Source: Anaerotruncus massiliensis (ex Togo et al. 2026) (GTDB lineage Bacteria > Bacillota > Clostridia > Oscillospirales > Ruminococcaceae). Taken from it: DNA of 64,000 bases. Made by a program: the position numbers and the translations under genes. Numbering within the stretch: the first letter of the stretch is position 1; each line of letters starts with the position of its first letter. Of this stretch, positions 46,514-55,734 are shown one piece after another. The notes below the pieces were generated by a model. It saw only the letters and a program-made list of their open reading frames with translations, ran no database searches and was not told the origin of the DNA. The stretch is taken from positions 1,039,501 through 1,103,500 of the forward strand of contig NZ_LT962687.1 in assembly GCF_900199635.1 (NCBI RefSeq). Reading direction: 5' to 3'.

Positions 46514-47719
46514 TCACTCCTTCTTCGGCAGCGTGTCGATGTAGGCCTTGATGTCGTCCTCCGAATAGCCGAGGATGTCGCGCAGGACCTCGACGTTGTG
46601 TTCGCCGACCTGCGGGGCGGGCTCGCTGGGGAGCTCATCCTCGGGCGGGACGGTGCTCAGCTTGACCGGGTTGCCCGCGACCTTGACCTTGCCCATGTGG
46701 GTCTGCTCGACTTCGACGAGCATGTTGCGGTAGTTGATCTGCGGGTCCTCGAACAGCCGGTCGATCGAGTTGATCGGGCCGCAGGGGATGCCGTTGTCGA
46801 CGAAGATCTTGAGCCACTCGTCGGTGGTTTTGTCCTTGATCCGCTCCTGCATCAGGTCGCTGAGCTCCTGCATATGCTTGTTGCGCTCGGGGTTGGTGGA
46901 GAACTTGGGATCGTTGATGAGCTCCTGGCGGCCGGTGACCTCGCAGAACTTGGCGAAGAGCTTGTTGTTGCCGGCGGCGACGATGACCCAGCTGTCCTTG
47001 GTGCGGTAGGCCTCGAAGGGGGTGATGGACGGGTGCTTGAGTCCGAGCGGCCGCGCGACCTGGCCGGTCGCGGAGTACTTGGCGATGGCGTTCTCGAGAA
47101 TGGCGACCTGGCAGTCGAGCATCGAGATGTCGACAAGCTGGCCCTCGCCGGTCTTTTCGCGCTCATAGAGGGCGGCCAGCGCGCCGTAGGCGCCCATCAT
47201 GCCGGCGATGATGTCGCCGATCGAGGTGCCGACGCGCACGGGGTTTCCGTTCGGCTCGCCGGTGATGCTCATGACGCCGCCCATCGCCTGGACGATCATA
47301 TCGTAGGCCGGCCTGCCGGAATAGGGCCCGGTCTGGCCGAAGCCGGAGATTGCAACATAGACGCAGCGGGGATTGATCTTCTTGACGTCCTCATAGCCGA
47401 AGCCCATCTTGTCGAGCGCGCCGGGCTTAAAGTTCTGAACGAACACGTCCACGTTCTTGACCAGGTCGGTCAGCACCTTTTTGCCCTCGGGGGTCTTGGC
47501 GTTGACTTCGAGGCTCTTCTTGCCGCGGTTGATGCTCAGGAAGTAGATGCTCTGCCCTTCCACGTAGGGGCCGTAGGCGCGGGCGTCGTCGCCCGAACCG
47601 GGCATCTCGCAGTGGATGACCTCGGCGCCGAGGTTGCGCAGCATCATGCCGCAGTAGGGGCCCGCGAGGACCTTGGTCATATCCAGCACCTTGATGCCGC
47701 TCAGTGGTTTGGTTGTCAT
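46514..47719 (-). CDS. Class III (CaiB/BaiF/Frc-type) CoA-transferase
   Basis: A 401-residue protein of the family III CoA-transferases: start LSGIKVLDMTKVLAGPYCGMMLRNLGAEV in part, the RGKKS loop, GFGQTGPYSGRPAYD and catalytic Asp in LVDISMLDCQVA (about residue 179). Such enzymes move CoA between carboxylic acids, for example formyl-CoA and oxalate. Here it is the first gene of an operon with an amidase and a carboxyltransferase, so it probably activates the acid released by the amidase. Malonate or oxalate are candidate acceptors. GGGAGG precedes the ATG. Confidence 0.88.
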   Translation of the reverse strand: MTTKPLSGIKVLDMTKVLAGPYCGMMLRNLGAEVIHCEMPGSGDDARAYGPYVEGQSIYFLSINRGKKSLEVNAKTPEGKKVLTDLVKNVDVFVQNFKPGALDKMGFGYEDVKKINPRCVYVAISGFGQTGPYSGRPAYDMIVQAMGGVMSITGEPNGNPVRVGTSIGDIIAGMMGAYGALAALYEREKTGEGQLVDISMLDCQVAILENAIAKYSATGQVARPLGLKHPSITPFEAYRTKDSWVIVAAGNNKLFAKFCEVTGRQELINDPKFSTNPERNKHMQELSDLMQERIKDKTTDEWLKIFVDNGIPCGPINSIDRLFEDPQINYRNMLVEVEQTHMGKVKVAGNPVKLSTVPPEDELPSEPAPQVGEHNVEVLRDILGYSEDDIKAYIDTLPKKE

Positions 47720-48417
47720 AGTGTGATTCCTCCCGTTTCATATAATGTATACAATCTTCCACGGCCGGCCGCCGTTTGCCGCGCCGGCCCTATGAGAAAG
47801 CCGGCCCCGCCGGCGGTTTTTGAGACGAAATCAATTACCTGTTGTAATAACTCCATATCATGTGCTATACTTACAGCAATAAATCCATGGGAATCTTGTG
47901 GATTCTTCCCAAAATGCCGCGCATCCGTCCCATCCGCCCCGCAGGGTCACGAAAAGAGGACGGGAAGGAGCCTTCCGCTGCCGGCCGGACGATTTTGCAT
48001 GGTAAAGAAGGAAATTCTTTCTTTTCGATGTGACCGCGGCCGTTTTCAAGGGGAAATCTAGTTTGTAGGTTATCTACATTATAGTGGATAATCCCCAACT
48101 TGTAAACTGGAGGAAATGCCTTTTGATCACAGAAAATGTTGATAATATTTATGCATTTCGCCCAATATTACAAAAAACGCAATTTTTTTCGGGCAAACTG
48201 CATTGTGATTTTTTCAGCATATCGGGGATTTTTTAATAGGTGCGTAAACAAACATGGCCTTCAAAAATCATAAGTATGACCAAGCCAAATATGCGATTCC
48301 CAAAAAACCTGACGGTCCGCCATAAAATGTTGTGAAGTTTTTATAAATCGATATGATCGAAAATGCCTAAATTCTCTTGCGAAATCTATTCATTACAGAA
48401 AATTTGGAAAAAATCGA
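47720..48417. other. AT-rich divergent control region with dyads, no gene seen
   Basis: From about 48050 the region is far more AT-rich than its surroundings. It holds TGTATACA (47746-47753) just upstream of the CoA-transferase gene, box C TTGTAGGTTATCTACA (48063-48078; TGTA-N7-TACA) and a dyad TCGAT-ATG-ATCGA (48348-48360). No convincing promoter was found for the minus-strand operon, as expected if an activator is needed. No small ORF with a ribosome site stands out. Confidence 0.5.
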
Positions 48418-48446
48418 TTGATATGATTTGCCCATCTCAGTATAAT
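48418..48446 (+). promoter_or_regulatory. Promoter of the molybdenum hydroxylase operon
   Basis: TTGATA (48418-48423) and TATAAT (48441-48446), spacing 17, 44 bases before the first gene. Confidence 0.75.
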
Positions 48447-48490
48447 AAGGTTAGTGGTAGTGACATTATGCCTAAAAAGGAGTGCTTATC

Positions 48491-49327
48491 GTGAAACAAT
48501 TTAATTATTTAGCACCAAAATCCTTGCCCGAAGCACTTGCATTCCTGGCGGAGCACGGGGACTCCGCCGTGGTTTTTAACGGCGGCACCGACGTCGTCGT
48601 GCGGCTTCGCGACAACCTGATCGCCCCTGAGTACGTGATCGACATCAAGAAGATCCCCGGCCTGGACACGATCACGTTCGACGAAAAGACCGGCCTCACC
48701 ATCGGCGCCTGCGTCACGATGAACGAGATCGGCGCCAACGAGTTCGTCCAGAAGTACTATCCCTACCTCGGCAAGGCGGCGCTGTCGGTCGGCTCCAAGC
48801 AGGTGCGCAACCGCGCGACCTGCATCGGCAACATCGTCAACGCCTCCCCGCTGGCCGATACCGGCACCCCGCTGCTCGCCAACGACGCTGTGATCCTGGC
48901 CGAGGGCCCGGAGGGCAAGCGGGAGATCCCCATCCGTGAATTCTTCATCTTCGTGCGCAAGACCGCGCTGAAAAAGGATGAGATCGTCACCGCCATCCGG
49001 GTGCCCTACCATGCGGGCTCGGAGGGCGTGTACACCAAGATCTCCCGCCGCCGCGAGGTCGACCTCTCCACCGTCTGCGCCACCGTGGTGCGGGACGGGG
49101 ACGACTGGCGCATCGCGTTCGGCTCCGTCGCGCCCACCCCTCTGCGGCTCGTCAAGACCGAGGAGCTGCTCCGCGGCAAAAAGCTGGACGGCGCGCTGAT
49201 CGAGCAGGCGGCCGAGCTGGCCAAGACCGAGGTCGCGCCGATCGACGACGTGCGCGCCTCCAAGGAGTACCGCGTCACCATCGTGGGGCTGATCGTCAAG
49301 AGAAGCCTCGAAGCCCTGGCGAAATAA
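48491..49327 (+). CDS. Molybdenum hydroxylase FAD-binding subunit (XdhB-like)
   Basis: A 278-residue FAD subunit of the xanthine dehydrogenase family. FAD-binding blocks NGGTDVVVRLRD (about residues 31-42) and CIGNIVNASPLADTGTPLLA (about 112-131) are clear, with a CO-dehydrogenase flavoprotein C-terminal domain after. It passes electrons from the Fe-S subunit to NAD or another acceptor. GTG 48491 is eight bases after AAAGGAG; another GTG is three codons earlier. First of three genes encoding a complete enzyme. Confidence 0.92.
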   Translation: MKQFNYLAPKSLPEALAFLAEHGDSAVVFNGGTDVVVRLRDNLIAPEYVIDIKKIPGLDTITFDEKTGLTIGACVTMNEIGANEFVQKYYPYLGKAALSVGSKQVRNRATCIGNIVNASPLADTGTPLLANDAVILAEGPEGKREIPIREFFIFVRKTALKKDEIVTAIRVPYHAGSEGVYTKISRRREVDLSTVCATVVRDGDDWRIAFGSVAPTPLRLVKTEELLRGKKLDGALIEQAAELAKTEVAPIDDVRASKEYRVTIVGLIVKRSLEALAK

Positions 49328-49340
49328 GGAGGGGATACAT

Positions 49341-49826
49341 ATGAAATACCAGGTCAATTTCTTCGTCAACGAGGAGCCGGTCGAGCTCTACGTCGACGCC
49401 AATAAAACGATGCTCACCGTCCTGCGCGAGGAGCTCGACCTCACGGGCGCCAAGGAAGGCTGCGGCGCCGGCGAGTGCGGCGCGTGCACCGTCATCATGG
49501 ACGGCAAGCCGGTCAACGCCTGCCTCGTGCTGGCGCCCGAGCTGGACGGCAAACACATCACCACCGTCGAGGGGCTGGCCGACCGCAAGGGCAACCTCTC
49601 CCCGCTGCAGGAAGCGTTCATCAAGCATGCCGCGCTCCAGTGCGGCTTCTGCACGCCGGGCTTCCTGATGACCGCCACGGCGCTCCTGAAGGAGAATCCG
49701 CACCCGACCCGCGACGAGATCAAGGCGGGCATCAGCGGCAACCTCTGCCGCTGCACCGGCTACAAACGGATCATCGAGGCCATCGAGGACGTTGCGGCAC
49801 ATACGGAAGGAGGCGAGCGCAAATGA
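49341..49826 (+). CDS. Molybdenum hydroxylase [2Fe-2S] subunit
   Basis: A 161-residue protein with two [2Fe-2S] clusters: plant-ferredoxin type CGAGECGACTV...C (about residues 42-62) and the helical-domain CGFCTPGF...CRCTGY motif (about 100-138). It relays electrons between the molybdenum site and FAD. It follows the FAD gene by 13 bases with AGGAGG, and its stop overlaps the start of the large subunit (ATGA). Confidence 0.95.
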   Translation: MKYQVNFFVNEEPVELYVDANKTMLTVLREELDLTGAKEGCGAGECGACTVIMDGKPVNACLVLAPELDGKHITTVEGLADRKGNLSPLQEAFIKHAALQCGFCTPGFLMTATALLKENPHPTRDEIKAGISGNLCRCTGYKRIIEAIEDVAAHTEGGERK

Positions 49827-52138
49827 GGACAGTCGGAACAACGATCGACAGGGTTGACGGCGTCAAAAAGGTCACCGGCCAGGCGAAATACGTGGACGAC
49901 ATCAGGATGTCCCGGATGCTCTACGCCCAGGTGAAGCGCAGCCCCTACGCGCACGCGAAAATCCTGAGCATCGACACGTCGGAGGCGGAGAAGCTGCCGG
50001 GCGTGAAGAGCGTCATCACGGGCGACTATTATAAGAAACGCGGCGGCCTCTACCTCGAGGACAAAAACTTCCTCGCGGTGGGCACCGCGAAATACCGCGG
50101 CGAAGCCGTCGCGGCGGTGGCGGCTGAGACGCTGGACATCGCGAAGGCGGCGGTCGAGCTGATCAAGGTGGAGTACGAGGAGCTGCCGGCGGTCACCAAC
50201 CCGGTCGAGGGCATGAAGCCGGACGCGCCGCTCATCCATCCCGACCTGGGCACCTACAAGGTCGCCCCGATCTTCCACCCGGTGCCGGGCACCAACATCT
50301 CCCACCACTACAAACTCCGCAAGGGTGACGTCGACAAGGGCTTTGCCGAGGCGGATTACGTCGCGGAGCACACCTTCTATATCCCGCACGTCCAGCACGT
50401 GCCCATCGAGCCGCACGTGGCCGTCGCGCAGTACGAGGCGGACGGAAAGCTCACCGTGTGGGCGAGCTGCCAGTCCCCCTTCGCGGTGCGCCAGGCGCTG
50501 GCGACCTCCTTCGACATCCCGCTCAACAAGGTGCGGGTCATCTCCCCGTATGTCGGCGGCGGCTTCGGCTCCAAGGCGGGCACCACCCTCGAAGGCATCG
50601 TCATCCCGCTCTCGATGCTCAACTGCGGGCGCCCGGTCAAGATGACCTACACCCGTGAGGAGGAGTTCGAGGACGCGTATGTCCGCCAGGGCGTCTATGC
50701 GACCCTCAAGACCGGCGTGCGCAAGTCGGACGGCAAGATCCTCGCCCAGAAGATCGAGTATGTCTGGGACGGCGGCGCTTACACCGAGTACGGCGTCAAC
50801 ATCGTCAAGGCGGCTGGCATCGCCTGCCCCGGCCCCTACGACATCGACAACATCTGGTGCGACAGCTACTGCGTCTACACCAACCATCCGGTCGGCGGCC
50901 CGTACAGGGGCTTCGGCATGTGTGAGATCCACTTCGCCATCGAGCAGAACCTCGATATGATCGCGCACGAGATCGGCATGTCGGAGGTCGACATCCGCCG
51001 GGTCAACGGACTGCGGGCGGGCGGCGCCACCGCGACCGGCCAGATCCTCGAGGACTGCGGCTATCAGGACTGCCTCGAGACGGTTGTCAAGGAACTCGAG
51101 TACGACAAGCCCTGCGAGCAGGTCGCGCCCAACCTCATCCGTGCCAAGGGCATCGCGGGCGGCTGGAAATCGCCGTCTCAGCCCACTGACGTGGCCTCGG
51201 CCGCGATCATCCGCATGAACGAGGACGGCACCTTTATGCTCATGACGAGCGGCCAGGACATCGGCCAGGGCTCCGACACGGTGCTCACCCAGATCGCCGC
51301 CGAGGTGCTCGACATCGATCCGAGCAAGATCACCATCCGCACCGGCGACACCGACCACACCCCTTACGAGTGGCAGACGGTCGCGAGCCGCACCACCTAC
51401 TGCGCGGGCAACGCGGTCAAACTGGCCGCCGAGGACGCGAAGAACGAGATCCTCGAGTTGGCGCAGATCAAGTTCGGATGCAGCAAGCGCGACCTCGAGC
51501 TCAAGGACGGCTATGTGGTGCATAAGATCCACAAGGATAAAAAGGTCCCGTTGAGCACCTTCGCGCTCGGGCTCACCCTGCCCGACGCGTCGGGCATCCA
51601 CGGCCCGCTGATCGGCAAGGGCTCCTTCGTGGTCCCGAACAACGTGGGCTACGACCAGGAGACCGGCCAGAGCCCCAAGCCGGTGGCCTTCTGGACGGTC
51701 GGCGTCAACGGCGCCGAGGTCGAGGTCAACACCGACACGGGCGAGATCCGCGTGCTCAAGATGATCTCCTGCTTCGACCCCGGAAAGGTCATCAACCCGG
51801 CGCTCTACGACGCGCAGGTGGAGGGCGCGATGGTGCAGGCCCTGGGCACGGCGCTCTTTGAGGAGCTGATGCTCAAGGACGGGCGGATTCTCAACCGCAA
51901 CTTCGTCGACTACAAGATCCCGACCGCGGACGACATGCCCGAACTGACGGTGCGCGTCGCGGAGCACGAGGAGCCGACGGGCCCGTACGGAGCGCGCGGC
52001 ATCGGCGAGCCGGTCATGGTACCGGGCGCGCCGGCGATCGCCAACGCGGTGGCCAACGCGATCGGGTGCCGGTTCTTCCGGATGCCGATCAGGGCCGACG
52101 ACGTGCTCAAGGCGCTCAAGGAGAAGAAAGCCCAGTAG
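49823..52138 (+). CDS. Molybdenum hydroxylase catalytic subunit (XdhA-like)
   Basis: A 771-residue molybdopterin-binding subunit of the xanthine dehydrogenase family. Motifs: PYVGGGFGSKAG, the substrate-pocket GGPYRGFGMCEIHFAIEQ, the molybdopterin contact GQDIGQGSDTVLTQIAAE, and the catalytic Glu in GARGIGEPVM (about residue 736). It hydroxylates an N-heterocycle with water as oxygen source. Substrate is open: xanthine, hypoxanthine, uracil/thymine or nicotinate are all possible in this family. The downstream permease with UraA-type residues favours a pyrimidine. No molybdenum insertion factor (XdhC type) lies nearby. Confidence 0.92.
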   Translation: MRTVGTTIDRVDGVKKVTGQAKYVDDIRMSRMLYAQVKRSPYAHAKILSIDTSEAEKLPGVKSVITGDYYKKRGGLYLEDKNFLAVGTAKYRGEAVAAVAAETLDIAKAAVELIKVEYEELPAVTNPVEGMKPDAPLIHPDLGTYKVAPIFHPVPGTNISHHYKLRKGDVDKGFAEADYVAEHTFYIPHVQHVPIEPHVAVAQYEADGKLTVWASCQSPFAVRQALATSFDIPLNKVRVISPYVGGGFGSKAGTTLEGIVIPLSMLNCGRPVKMTYTREEEFEDAYVRQGVYATLKTGVRKSDGKILAQKIEYVWDGGAYTEYGVNIVKAAGIACPGPYDIDNIWCDSYCVYTNHPVGGPYRGFGMCEIHFAIEQNLDMIAHEIGMSEVDIRRVNGLRAGGATATGQILEDCGYQDCLETVVKELEYDKPCEQVAPNLIRAKGIAGGWKSPSQPTDVASAAIIRMNEDGTFMLMTSGQDIGQGSDTVLTQIAAEVLDIDPSKITIRTGDTDHTPYEWQTVASRTTYCAGNAVKLAAEDAKNEILELAQIKFGCSKRDLELKDGYVVHKIHKDKKVPLSTFALGLTLPDASGIHGPLIGKGSFVVPNNVGYDQETGQSPKPVAFWTVGVNGAEVEVNTDTGEIRVLKMISCFDPGKVINPALYDAQVEGAMVQALGTALFEELMLKDGRILNRNFVDYKIPTADDMPELTVRVAEHEEPTGPYGARGIGEPVMVPGAPAIANAVANAIGCRFFRMPIRADDVLKALKEKKAQ

Positions 52139-52157
52139 GCTTAAAGAAAATAAGGAC

Positions 52158-52200
52158 CGGGCGGCCGCGGCCATGCGGCCCGGCCGCCCGGAGGTGTGTT
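52158..52200 (+). terminator. GC-rich hairpin between hydroxylase and permease genes
   Basis: CCGGGCGGCCG/CGGCCGCCCGG stem with T-run delayed by seven bases (AGGTGTGTTTTT). It may be a partial terminator that lowers permease expression. Confidence 0.4.
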
Positions 52201-52290
52201 TTTGGACAGCATGGCGGTATAAAGGGCCCCGGCCCTGAAATACATAGAGAAATGGAGACAAGGCTAATACTATGTTGAGGAGGTAAGTCA

Positions 52291-53622
52291 ATGGCCAATA
52301 CCAATCGAGGAATCTATAATGCCCCGCAGGAACTCGGCTGGCCGAAAACGGTTGTTTTGGGCTTGCAGCACGTCTTTGCGATGTTTGGCGCAACGGTTAT
52401 CGTCCCGATCATCACAGGATTGAACGTACAGGTAACGCTCTTCTGCGCCGGTATCGGCACGCTGCTTTTCCACTTTATCACCAAGCGGAAAGCGCCTGTG
52501 TTCCTGGGCTCTTCCTTCGCGTTCCTCGGCGGTTTCGCGGCTGTCAAGGCACTGCCGCTGACCAATTCCGCCGGCGTTGCGCTGACGGAGGCTGAAAAGC
52601 TCCCGTACGCCTGCGGCGGTATCGTCTGCGCCGGTCTGGTCTATGTTATTCTGGCGGCGCTGATCCGCGCGTGCGGCATCAAGCGGATCATGCACTTCTT
52701 CCCGCCGGTCGTTACCGGCCCGATCATCATCCTCATCGGCCTGATCCTCGCTCCGAACGCGATCAACGACGCGAGCGGCAACTGGCTGCTGGCAGTCGTC
52801 GCGATCATCGTGATCCTTGTGGCAAACGTCTTTGGCCGCGGCATGGTCAAAATCATCCCGATCCTGCTTGGTATCATCGCTTCCTATCTTGTGGCGCTGG
52901 TCACCGGGCATGTTGACTTCTCCGCCTTGGCGGCGGCGAACTTTGTCGGTATCGCGCCGTTCACCCTTGCGAAGTTTGACGTAAGCGCCATTCTGATCAT
53001 GGTCCCGATCTCGCTGGCCTCCATGATGGAGCATGTCGGCGACATCGCGGCGGTCAGCGCGACCTGCGAGCGCAACTTCCTGGCGAACCCCGGCCTGCAC
53101 CGCACCCTCATCGGCGACGGTCTTGCCACGAGCCTTGCCGGCCTCATCGGCGGCCCGGCGAACACCACCTACAGTGAGAACACCGGCGTTCTGGCGCTGA
53201 CCAAGGTCTACGACCCGATCGTCATGGAAATCGCCGCCGTTGTGGCGATCCTGCTCTCCTTCATCCCGAAGTTCGGTGAGTTCGTCCATACCATCCCGAC
53301 TGCGACGATCGGCGGCGTTTCCTTCATCCTCTACGGCATGATCTCCGCCATCGGCGTACGCAACCTGGTTGAGAACCAGGTCGACCTGACCGAGTCCCGC
53401 AACGTTCTGATTGCGGCGATCATCCTCGTCAGCGGCCTCGGCTTCAACAACATCGGCGGCATCTCCTTCCAGATCGGCGGGGCGGGCTTCACGCTCAGCG
53501 GCCTTGCGATCGCGGCAATCCTCGGTATCCTGCTGAATGCGATTCTTCCCGGAAACGACTATATCTTTAACGAGGAAGAATACGAGACCGTGGCTACCAA
53601 GGATCTGAATGCGGACCTCTAA
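52291..53622 (+). CDS. NCS2 nucleobase permease, uracil (UraA) type
   Basis: A 443-residue permease with about 14 helices. LQHVFAMFGATVIVPI and APVFLGSSFAFLGG match UraA closely. The uracil-binding glutamates are present in MEHVGD (UraA Glu241) and NTTYSENTGV (UraA Glu290); xanthine/urate permeases of the family usually have a Gln-Asn pair at the second site. So uracil or a related pyrimidine is the likeliest substrate, brought in with H+ or Na+. GAGGAGG precedes the ATG. Base use is a little less GC-rich than in neighbours. It probably feeds the adjacent hydroxylase. Confidence 0.88.
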   Translation: MANTNRGIYNAPQELGWPKTVVLGLQHVFAMFGATVIVPIITGLNVQVTLFCAGIGTLLFHFITKRKAPVFLGSSFAFLGGFAAVKALPLTNSAGVALTEAEKLPYACGGIVCAGLVYVILAALIRACGIKRIMHFFPPVVTGPIIILIGLILAPNAINDASGNWLLAVVAIIVILVANVFGRGMVKIIPILLGIIASYLVALVTGHVDFSALAAANFVGIAPFTLAKFDVSAILIMVPISLASMMEHVGDIAAVSATCERNFLANPGLHRTLIGDGLATSLAGLIGGPANTTYSENTGVLALTKVYDPIVMEIAAVVAILLSFIPKFGEFVHTIPTATIGGVSFILYGMISAIGVRNLVENQVDLTESRNVLIAAIILVSGLGFNNIGGISFQIGGAGFTLSGLAIAAILGILLNAILPGNDYIFNEEEYETVATKDLNADL

Positions 53623-53684
53623 AAACCATCAGAAGTCTGTGAGATTTTGCTCCATTTCTCTGCAAACTTACAGAAATCGGGGTT

Positions 53685-53725
53685 GGGCGGCTCTTTCCGG
53701 CGACGGAAAGGGCCGCCCTTCCTTT
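53685..53725 (+). terminator. Terminator after the permease gene
   Basis: GGGCGGCTCTTTCC pairs with GGAAAGGGCCGCCC (one G-U pair) around GGCGAC, followed by TTCCTTTT. Confidence 0.65.
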
Positions 53726-53885
53726 TGCTGGAAGGCGGCGCGGGCGCCCCACCGGGATTTCACACAGATTTTACATTGCGGCACGGTCCGCTCCCCGGCA
53801 AACTGCCAAAATGTAAAAATTGGCTTGCAATTTTTATGCACAAGGTGCAGAATGATTGCAGATTATGAGAAGGTGCGGTTTGCTG

Positions 53886-55211
53886 ATGTTTACGAGAAGA
53901 GATTTGGTGCGGCTGATCATCCCGCTGATCATCGAGCAGGTGCTCGCGGCGACGGTCGGCATCGCGGATACCTTCATGGTGTCGAGCGTGGGGGAGGCGG
54001 CGGTCTCGGGCGTCTCGCTGGTCGATTCGATCAACCTGCTGCTGCTCAACGTCTTCGCGGCGCTCTCGACGGGCGGGTCGATCGTGGCGTCCCAGTATCT
54101 CGGGCGGGAGGACCAGCCCAGCGCGAACGCGGCGGCCAAGCAGCTTTTGACCGTGACGACGCTCGTCTCCTTCGGGCTGGTCGCCGTCTGCATGCCGGGC
54201 AGCAAATTCATCCTGCACGCCCTCTTCGGCAGCGCGGACGCCGCGGTCATGGGGAACGCCGAGGTGTATTTCCTGCTTTCGGCGCTCTCCTATCCCTTCA
54301 TGGCGGTCTATAACGCCTGCGCCGCGCTCTTCCGCGCGCAGGGAAACTCAAAGATCTCGATGATGGCGGCGCTCGTCATGAACATCGTCAACATCTCCTT
54401 CAACGCGCTCTTCATTTACGGGCTGCGGCTGGGCGCGGCGGGCGCGGCGCTCGGCTCGCTGATCGCGCGCGGAGTGTCGGCGGCGTTCCTGCTGGCGGTG
54501 CTCTGCCACCACAATAACCGCATCTACCTCGACGAACTCAAAAAGCTCGAGTGGCACCCGGCGATGATCAAAAGCATCCTGCGCATCGGGGTGCCCAACG
54601 GGCTGGAGAACAGCATGTTCCACATCGGCAAGCTGATGGTGGCGGGGCTGATTACGACCTTCGGAACGGTGGCGATCGCGGCGAACGCGGTGGGCAACAG
54701 CGTCATGACGATGTCCCAGATGCCGGGTGCGGCGGTCAGCCTGGCGATGGTGACGGTCGTGGGGCAGTGCGTGGGCGCGGGGGAGTTCCCACAGGCCAAA
54801 AAATACATGCTGGGGCTGGTCGGCGCGGCGCACGGGATGAACCTGCTGCTCAACCTGATCCTGATTTTTGCGCTGCACCCGATCATCGAGCTGTTCGGGC
54901 TTTCGGCGGCGACGGCGGAGGCGGCCTGGCAGATCTGCCTCGTTTGCGCGCTCGGCAACATCCTCTTCTGGCCGATGTCCTTCGCCCTGCCGAACGGCCT
55001 GCGCGCCGCCAACGACGTGAAGTACACGATGATCACGTCGGTCGTATCGATGTGGGTGTTCCGGGTGATCTTCAGCTATATCCTCGGCCGCTATCTCGGG
55101 CTGGGGCTGCTCGGGGTGTGGGTCGCGATGATCATCGACTGGGTCTTCCGCGCGGCCATGTTTATGGCCCGCCTGCTGCGCGGCAGATGGATGAACCGCC
55201 AGCTGATCTGA
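53886..55211 (+). CDS. MATE family efflux transporter (second copy)
   Basis: A 441-residue membrane protein with about 12 helices in two halves; LVRLIIPLIIEQVLAATVGIADTF in part and VGQCVGAGEFPQAKKY are typical of NorM/DinF-like MATE proteins. It is only distantly similar to the MATE protein at 11.9 kb and has no regulator beside it. ATG 53886 lies 10 bases after AGAAGGTG; upstream in-frame ATGs lack ribosome sites. The substrate is unknown; its position just after the permease may be incidental. Confidence 0.88.
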   Translation: MFTRRDLVRLIIPLIIEQVLAATVGIADTFMVSSVGEAAVSGVSLVDSINLLLLNVFAALSTGGSIVASQYLGREDQPSANAAAKQLLTVTTLVSFGLVAVCMPGSKFILHALFGSADAAVMGNAEVYFLLSALSYPFMAVYNACAALFRAQGNSKISMMAALVMNIVNISFNALFIYGLRLGAAGAALGSLIARGVSAAFLLAVLCHHNNRIYLDELKKLEWHPAMIKSILRIGVPNGLENSMFHIGKLMVAGLITTFGTVAIAANAVGNSVMTMSQMPGAAVSLAMVTVVGQCVGAGEFPQAKKYMLGLVGAAHGMNLLLNLILIFALHPIIELFGLSAATAEAAWQICLVCALGNILFWPMSFALPNGLRAANDVKYTMITSVVSMWVFRVIFSYILGRYLGLGLLGVWVAMIIDWVFRAAMFMARLLRGRWMNRQLI

Positions 55212-55217
55212 ACACGT

Positions 55218-55251
55218 AAAAAGCGTGCGGCGAAAGCCGCACGCTTTTTTT
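55218..55251. terminator. Bidirectional terminator between MATE and gerQ-like genes
   Basis: AAAAAGCGTGCGGC/GCCGCACGCTTTTTTT stem with GAAA loop, next to both convergent stops. Confidence 0.85.
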
Positions 55252-55257
55252 GCTGGT

Positions 55258-55719
55258 TTACCGGCTCATGCGGGGATAGCCCCTGCCGCCCATGCCGGGG
55301 CCGGGGAATCCGCCGCCCGGGGCGCCCGAACCGCCGGGGACGGGATTGGTCATGGTGCCGGGGACCGCCTGCGGGGGCAGGTAGCGCTGTCCGGCCGCGC
55401 CGGGCAGGTCCTGCCGCGGCCTGAGACGGGTGTCGACAAAGGTGACGAACTTGAGGGAGTAGAGGTCGCAGACGGTATACTGCTCCTCGCTCGGCTGGTA
55501 AAGGGTGATGTAGTTGATACCGCCCGAATAGAGGTAGCCCTCCTTGCGTTCCAGGCTGTTGGTGCCGATCAGGAATTCGCAGATCACATAGGCGCCGAGG
55601 TTCGCCTGCAGGATGGAGGAAAAGGAGCCGAGAAAAACCTCCTCGTTATTCTGCGGGTTCTCCTCCGCCTGCTGGCTTTCGAATGGCCCGAAGTTCAGGT
55701 TGTTGTCGCCGTTTGCCAT
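55258..55719 (-). CDS. gerQ: GerQ-like spore coat protein
   Basis: A 153-residue protein. Its middle (about residues 28-95; LGSFSSILQANLGAYVICEF and later YLYSGGINYITLYQPSEEQY) resembles the core domain of GerQ/YwdL, the coat protein that is cross-linked and needed for CwlJ function in Bacillus spores. The Gly/Pro/Met-rich tail of about 40 residues is unusual. It directly follows a cwlJ-type gene, the same pairing and order as in Bacillus, which supports the call. Ribosome site GGGG before ATG 55719. Confidence 0.75.
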   Translation of the reverse strand: MANGDNNLNFGPFESQQAEENPQNNEEVFLGSFSSILQANLGAYVICEFLIGTNSLERKEGYLYSGGINYITLYQPSEEQYTVCDLYSLKFVTFVDTRLRPRQDLPGAAGQRYLPPQAVPGTMTNPVPGGSGAPGGGFPGPGMGGRGYPRMSR

Positions 55720-55734
55720 ATGATACCCCTCTTT

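Noticed and set aside
47858-48098. Short minus-strand frames in the divergent region
   Set aside because: No ribosome sites, no recognisable protein features, and base composition shifts within them.
48491-52138. Calling the molybdenum hydroxylase a xanthine dehydrogenase outright
   Set aside because: The three-subunit layout is common to many substrates, and the pocket residues cannot be assigned to xanthine by eye. A general call is safer.
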